Assembly (NCBI GenBank): GCA_015698285.1
Contig: CP048685.1
Coordinates: forward strand, 806,001-870,000
Origin: Candidatus Nitronauta litoralis
GTDB lineage: Bacteria; Nitrospinota; Nitrospinia; Nitrospinales; Nitrospinaceae
DNA length: 64,000 bases
Direction of reading: 5' to 3'
Each line of letters begins with the position of its first letter. The first letter of the stretch is position 1. Positions 60,158 through 64,000 of this stretch are shown here, piece by piece. The position numbers and the translations under genes are program-made. The notes beneath the pieces are model-generated. The model was not told the DNA's origin, did not search any database, and worked only from the letters and a program-made list of their open reading frames with translations.

Positions 60158-60340
60158 GTTGCCGGACCAATAGCAACCCAGCCAAATTAATTTGGGATGT
60201 GCAGACAGAAGCCCGATCAACATCAACTCCAAGATGAACGCTTCAATCGCTTCCCGATCCACAGGTTGAAGCTGGGCAATGTTCAGGAGTGCATGGAACC
60301 CCATATAGCAAGCAAGGATGGGAAGCGGTTCCTGATCCAT
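60152..60340 (-). CDS. Possible small hypothetical protein (uncertain)
   Basis: A 62-codon frame with a hydrophobic, regular composition (helical stretches near residues 8-22 and 32-46) unlike a random shadow, and no gene on the other strand here. There is no clear ribosome site and no family. It could be a real small protein or chance. Confidence 0.3.
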   Translation of the reverse strand: MDQEPLPILACYMGFHALLNIAQLQPVDREAIEAFILELMLIGLLSAHPKLIWLGCYWSGNK

Positions 60341-60414
60341 TTATTTGAAAACGCAAAAGCGAAGGAACCCTGAGCGATTCATGTCCCCATTATATGGGGA
60401 GCTGTCCGCAGCCG

Positions 60415-60819
60415 TTACAGTGACGAGCCTGTGAACGCAGTTGCGTTTTCGGCGCCAAATTCGTTGGCGATCATAATCAAGTGGTGTCCTTGTTTTGTTT
60501 CCACAGGACCAAACAATCGCCCCTTCACAATCTTGTGATTCAGAATTGCTGTCCGGATAATCTTTTCGAGTTCATGGTTTTCCAGAACAGGATCATAATC
60601 CTTTAACCTTGGATCGTTCGACCCCAATTCAACCCATCCCAGATTGCCTCCGTCTGATTTTGAATCGCACAAGCTGTACTTTTCCGCGAGACGCATCAGC
60701 ATTTGGATCCGGGCAGTTGTCCCCTTGACCTCGTCAATCGTCTGCTTTAATAAATCGGCAACTTCAGGTTTATCCACTACAATATGCCGAATTTGAATTC
60801 GATATGACAATCCAACCAT
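60415..60819 (-). CDS. Parvulin-type peptidyl-prolyl isomerase domain protein
   Basis: 134 residues with a single rotamase domain: R-H-I-V-V near residue 11, L-A-E-K-Y-S-L-C-D-S-K-S-D-G-G-N-L-G-W (the conserved central strand-loop), then V-E-T-K-Q-G-H-H-L-I-M-I near 108. It interconverts cis and trans prolyl bonds. No signal peptide, so it is cytosolic, unlike the exported isomerase at 62906. The last 14 residues are unusual for the family. Confidence 0.88.
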   Translation of the reverse strand: MVGLSYRIQIRHIVVDKPEVADLLKQTIDEVKGTTARIQMLMRLAEKYSLCDSKSDGGNLGWVELGSNDPRLKDYDPVLENHELEKIIRTAILNHKIVKGRLFGPVETKQGHHLIMIANEFGAENATAFTGSSL

Positions 60820-60985
60820 TAATTTTCTCTTTCTAACGGGCTTCAGAGCCTGGTCGAACTTGCGACCATCCCTCGCCCCTTGCGCAATTAAAAAATGACA
60901 GCTAGATTATAGCCGTTTGCCCTTTCAGAAAAACCCCCTTTTTCCCGAAACCGGACGGTTTTTTTTAATCCGGAACTTATAAGCC

Positions 60986-61552
60986 GTGAAATTAATCCTT
61001 GCGTCCAAATCCCCCAGACGCTCAGAATTGTTGACGCAAGCCGGAATTACCTTTGAAGTCGTTCCAGCTGAAGTTGATGAAATCACCGACCCGAATCTGC
61101 CTATCCATGAAAATATTAAGAACCTGGCAGCCTTGAAAGCAAAATGGGTCGCCAATAATAACCCCGATGCTTTTGTACTCGGGGCGGATACCGTGGTGGT
61201 TTTGGACAACCAGATCATCGGCAAACCCCGAGACCGCCAGGACGCCCGACAAATCCTGTCCAGATTGAGCGGAAACGAACACCAGGTCGTAACCGGATAT
61301 GCGCTCATCTCCCCGGATTCCCAAATTTTTTCTGACACCGTGACCTCCGCCGTTTCCTTCCATAAACTCAATCAGGAAACCATTGAGGATTATATAGAAT
61401 CCGGAGAGCCCATGGACAAAGCGGGAGCCTATGCTATCCAGGGTCTGGGCAAACAACTGATCAAAGGCTATGAAGGCTCTTACACCAATATTGTAGGCCT
61501 GCCAGTCGATGAAATTCTGCACTGCCTGAAAAACGCCGGATTCACTGTTTAA
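60986..61552 (+). CDS. maf: Maf-family nucleoside triphosphate pyrophosphatase
   Basis: 188 residues, starting at GTG. Family hallmarks: L-I-L-A-S-K-S-P-R-R-S-E-L-L at the N-terminus, G-A-D-T-V-V near residue 66, and G-A-Y-A-I-Q-G-L-G near 150. Maf/YhdE proteins hydrolyse dTTP, UTP or modified nucleotides, limiting their incorporation, and affect septum formation when overproduced. Cytosolic. Stands alone in its orientation, divergent from the parvulin gene. Confidence 0.95.
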   Translation: MKLILASKSPRRSELLTQAGITFEVVPAEVDEITDPNLPIHENIKNLAALKAKWVANNNPDAFVLGADTVVVLDNQIIGKPRDRQDARQILSRLSGNEHQVVTGYALISPDSQIFSDTVTSAVSFHKLNQETIEDYIESGEPMDKAGAYAIQGLGKQLIKGYEGSYTNIVGLPVDEILHCLKNAGFTV

Positions 61553-61784
61553 CCCCCTCCTCTTCCTGCCAACAAAAAAAACCTGTTGACAATTCAGGCT
61601 TTATTCAATTTACAAATTGAGCCTGACAACGAAATTTGCTTGCAGTGACGCTGTTTTTAGATTTACTATTTCAACGTGACCTCTGATAAATCAAAAATTT
61701 CCAATCGAGGAAGTTTGAGAGAAGAAACCTTTGTTAGAGGTGGAATTAATAAATTGGGTTTCAAACCCGGAGACTATTCCCGTC

Positions 61785-61994
61785 ATGATGTTCGAACTCA
61801 AAGGCCAATGCCCCAAATGCCAGGCGCCAGTATTCCTCAACGAGTGCTCCGACTGGTACGGCAACACCATCACCAGTCTCAATTGCTGGAACGGCCATTA
61901 CAAATGGCTGAGGGTGGAAGAGATCGAACAGAACCTGGAAATTGACCCCGAAACCAATGTTGTGAGCTACATCGGTTTTTTCGATTTGGGATGA
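61785..61994 (+). CDS. Small zinc-site hypothetical protein
   Basis: 69 residues from the ATG at 61785 (a second ATG follows at once). C-P-K-C near residue 9 with further Cys residues in N-E-C-S-D-W and L-N-C-W-N-G-H suggest a zinc site. The stop overlaps the next gene's ATG (ATGA), so the two are translationally coupled; it may serve the SUMF1-type protein. The frame upstream to 61731 is unconvincing. Confidence 0.72.
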   Translation: MMFELKGQCPKCQAPVFLNECSDWYGNTITSLNCWNGHYKWLRVEEIEQNLEIDPETNVVSYIGFFDLG

Positions 61995-62794
61995 CCTTTA
62001 TTCTAAGCAAAGCCAGACTCCTGCCCGTTCTTCTTTTTTTCCCGCTCATCAGTTTTATTTCCGGATCCAATGTATTCGGTGCATCCTCAGCCCAGGCTCC
62101 AGCCGGGATGATCTACATACCGGAAGGCTATTTCCCCATGGGCACAAACTCAGGAAATAGCGAGGACCAGCAGCCAATGCATTATGTATACACTTCCGCG
62201 TTTTACATCGACCGACAGGAAGTGTCCAACGCTCAATATAAAAAATTTCTCGACGCTACCAGCCACACTAAACCACGCTTCTGGGATGACGTTCGTTTCA
62301 ACCAACCCGACCTCCCGGTAGTCGGTGTCAGCTGGTTTGATGCCATGGCGTATGCGCGATGGAAGGGAGGTCGCCTGCCCACTGAAGCGGAATGGGAAAA
62401 GGCAGCACGAGGAAACGATGGCCGCATGTATCCCTGGGGTGCCAAATGGGAACGCGGTTTTCACCTTTACTTTATCAACGTCTACGGAGTTGAAGACAAC
62501 TACCCCTTCACCGGCCCGGTGGATTATTTTGAATCAGGAGCCAGTCCTTTTGGATTACTCAACACGGCGGGCAATGTCTGGGAATGGTGCCTCGACTGGT
62601 ACGATAAAGACTATTATCAGGTCAGCCCGGAATTGGATCCCCAGGGACCGGATAAAAAGCGGATGAAAGTCATTCGTGGTGGTTCATGGGTCAACACCAT
62701 CGACGACATCTCCCTGACCCGCCGGGGCCGCAACTTTCCCCATATCAAAAACAGCCTGTATGGTTTTCGCATTGTGGTTCCGGTTACCCAATAG
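61991..62794 (+). CDS. Exported SUMF1/FGE-fold protein (catalytic Cys missing)
   Basis: 267 residues with a signal peptide (about 1-33, ending F-G-A-S). SUMF1 motifs: G-M-I-Y-I-P-E-G-Y-F-P-M-G, R-L-P-T-E-A-E-W-E-K-A-A-R-G, N-V-W-E-W-C-L-D-W-Y and V-I-R-G-G-S-W. After GGSW the sequence is V-N-T-I-D-D, with no active-site Cys pair, so oxidase activity of true FGE is unlikely. About the same length and layout as the copy at 8796, but clearly diverged. Coupled to the small zinc-site gene upstream. Confidence 0.85.
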   Translation: MTFILSKARLLPVLLFFPLISFISGSNVFGASSAQAPAGMIYIPEGYFPMGTNSGNSEDQQPMHYVYTSAFYIDRQEVSNAQYKKFLDATSHTKPRFWDDVRFNQPDLPVVGVSWFDAMAYARWKGGRLPTEAEWEKAARGNDGRMYPWGAKWERGFHLYFINVYGVEDNYPFTGPVDYFESGASPFGLLNTAGNVWEWCLDWYDKDYYQVSPELDPQGPDKKRMKVIRGGSWVNTIDDISLTRRGRNFPHIKNSLYGFRIVVPVTQ

Positions 62795-62905
62795 CCACCC
62801 CGGCAGGACGGCTAAAAGGTTGACATCCCCCCTCAATCAATTATAAGTTGGGATAAACCCCGGTTTGCCAAACCTTGAAAACCCCTCTGCAATGGGAGAG
62901 ATTGA

Positions 62906-63919
62906 ATGAAAGCCGTCAACACCTGTTTCCTGCGCCTCCTCGTAGTCGGAATAATCTGCCTGACCCTTACCCTGCCTTCCAGTCTGTGGGCTCATGCGGG
63001 CCATGACCATGGAGATAATCCGAAAATTGCCCTGCCGGATGTAGTGGCCAAGGTGAATGGTAAAAATATTGCCAAGGATGCGATCCTCACGTCCCTGAAA
63101 GCCAGTATTAAAAAATACAAGGCCAAGGGCATGCCGATGAGCCCGGACCAGGAAAAGATCGCTGCTAAAAAACTCATCGACAACCAGATCAACCGTCACC
63201 TGCTGCTGACCCATGCTGAAAAACAAGGGATAAAAGTCACCCCTGAGGCAATCGAAAAGCGATTCAACCGGATCAAAAAAGGTTTCAGTTCCGATGCGCA
63301 ATTCAAGAAAAAACTGGAAGCCGAGGGCCTTAGTGTTGCCGATTATAAAAAGGAACTGGAAGGAGAACTGAAAATCGAGGCCATCCTCAAAAAAGAACTC
63401 GGCAAGGGAATTAATGTCAGCGACAAAATAATAAAATCCTATTACGAGAAAAACCAGAAACGCTACTCTTCGCCAGAACAACGCCGCGCCAGCATCATGT
63501 TGATCAAAGTTAAAAAAGGGGCCAGTCCTGAACAGGAGAACAGGGCCAAAGAAATGCTGGAAGATGTTCTCGAGGAAATCCGGGAGGGCAAGGATTTTGG
63601 CAAACTTGCAAAACTGCATTCACAGGACACGCTGGCATCCCGTGGTGGAGATCTGGGTTTCTTCGAAAAAAAGAAAATGCTCAAAGCATTTTCCGATCAG
63701 GCGTTCGCATTGAAGCTGGGTGAAGTCAGCGGAATCTTCCGTACCCGGCATGGATTTCAAATTTTAAAACTCACCGACATCAAACCGGCAGTGTCACAAT
63801 CTCTTGATGAGGTGAAAGAAGAAATCCGGGATATCCTCATTGGAATGGAAATCAAGAAAAACACCCCGGATTACCTGACCCGACTCAAAAAAGAAGCCAA
63901 TATCAAAACCTATTTCTAG
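62906..63919 (+). CDS. Exported SurA/PrsA-like peptidyl-prolyl isomerase
   Basis: 337 residues: signal peptide (about 1-29), a His-rich stretch A-H-A-G-H-D-H-G-D at the mature start that may bind metal, a SurA-type N-terminal chaperone region (about 42-165), and one parvulin domain (about 190-295; R-R-A-S-I-M-L-I, then S-R-G-G-D-L-G-F-F and H-G-F-Q-I-L-K). It likely helps outer-membrane or periplasmic proteins fold. Only one rotamase domain is present where SurA has two. Two stem-loops follow the stop. Confidence 0.9.
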   Translation: MKAVNTCFLRLLVVGIICLTLTLPSSLWAHAGHDHGDNPKIALPDVVAKVNGKNIAKDAILTSLKASIKKYKAKGMPMSPDQEKIAAKKLIDNQINRHLLLTHAEKQGIKVTPEAIEKRFNRIKKGFSSDAQFKKKLEAEGLSVADYKKELEGELKIEAILKKELGKGINVSDKIIKSYYEKNQKRYSSPEQRRASIMLIKVKKGASPEQENRAKEMLEDVLEEIREGKDFGKLAKLHSQDTLASRGGDLGFFEKKKMLKAFSDQAFALKLGEVSGIFRTRHGFQILKLTDIKPAVSQSLDEVKEEIRDILIGMEIKKNTPDYLTRLKKEANIKTYF

Positions 63920-63922
63920 TCC

Positions 63923-63966
63923 TCCGCAGACGGCGGACATTCAAGAGCGCGAGTAGCGCATCTTGA
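63923..63966. repeat. Pair of stem-loops after the isomerase gene
   Basis: TCCGC (63923-63927) pairs with GCGGA (63933-63937); TCAAGA-GCGC (63941-63950) pairs with GCGC-A-TCTTGA (63956-63966) with one bulged base. No T-run follows, so these are not clear terminators; they may be a REP-like or 3'-processing structure. Confidence 0.6.
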
Positions 63967-64000
63967 ACATTTCCGGCGGGCTTTGATATCACCCTTCCAC

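Noticed and set aside
1-64000. tRNA or rRNA genes
   Set aside because: I saw no cloverleaf-like sequence or rRNA segment in the intergenic regions, though a covariance-model scan was not possible.

Overview
The window comes from a Gram-negative, respiring bacterium rich in c-type cytochromes and two-component signalling. Evidence includes Sec signal peptides ending in AxA, a lipobox cytochrome, a Tat-exported molybdopterin enzyme, a beta-barrel outer-membrane protein, O-antigen/nonulosonate genes and many sigma-54-type regulators. The cytochrome set, a SorAB-like sulfite dehydrogenase pair and a blue-copper-like protein would fit a marine lineage such as Nitrospinota or a former deltaproteobacterial group. 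That is inference; no rRNA gene, tRNA gene or nitrite oxidoreductase gene is present to settle it. There is no phage, transposase, CRISPR array or plasmid backbone.

Layout. 0.3-3.7 kb: tRNA methyltransferase TrmL, a degenerate-receiver/CheX-like protein, a monoheme cytochrome and a cupredoxin-like protein followed by a strong terminator. 3.8-7.3 kb: a secreted coiled-coil plus 15-residue-repeat (YadA-head-like) protein and an ankyrin protein. 7.3-12.2 kb: a signalling cluster with a diguanylate cyclase, three output-less cyclic-nucleotide-binding proteins, a receiver protein, a SUMF1-type protein, a TPR protein and a MORN/YwqK-like protein ending in a 59-bp tandem repeat. 12.4-16.6 kb: HflX, a repeat-rich gap and two glycosyltransferases. 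16.7-21.7 kb: M20 peptidase and HD-GYP, HDOD and GAF-GGDEF proteins. 22-27.9 kb: AMIN-TPR protein and an NtrB/NtrC-like pair.

27.9-33.9 kb is the most distinctive part: seven minus-strand genes for exported redox proteins (four cytochromes plus a SorA/SorB-like pair and a DUF1264 protein). Three of these cytochromes and the 2.2-kb cytochrome share a module with an extra conserved cysteine pair (C-x-Q-x-R-K-T before the heme site and F-T-C after it). A NarX/NarL-like pair with a DUF1566 protein lies just upstream. 36.9-43.9 kb: an exported methyltransferase-like protein, CheW/CheA, and a DctB/DctD-like pair. 44-48 kb: an apgM-lysC-cimA amino-acid operon. 48.3-52.8 kb: a zinc-ribbon membrane protein, a repeat island with a nonsense-interrupted DUF559 gene, a beta-barrel protein, a TPR-methyltransferase and a CPxCG protein. 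53-57 kb: a BASS transporter, an MscS-like channel and a ZntB/CorA-like transporter. 57-60 kb: a NeuB-family synthase and a flippase. 60-64 kb: parvulin, Maf, a small zinc-site protein, a second SUMF1-type protein and a SurA/PrsA-like isomerase.

How the genes may work together (inference): the cytochromes, SorAB-like pair and cupredoxin would move electrons in the periplasm; the NarXL-like pair and the c-di-GMP and cNMP proteins would tune expression and behaviour; the glycosyltransferases, synthase and flippase would build surface glycans. Many start sites are choices between alternatives and are flagged in the entries.
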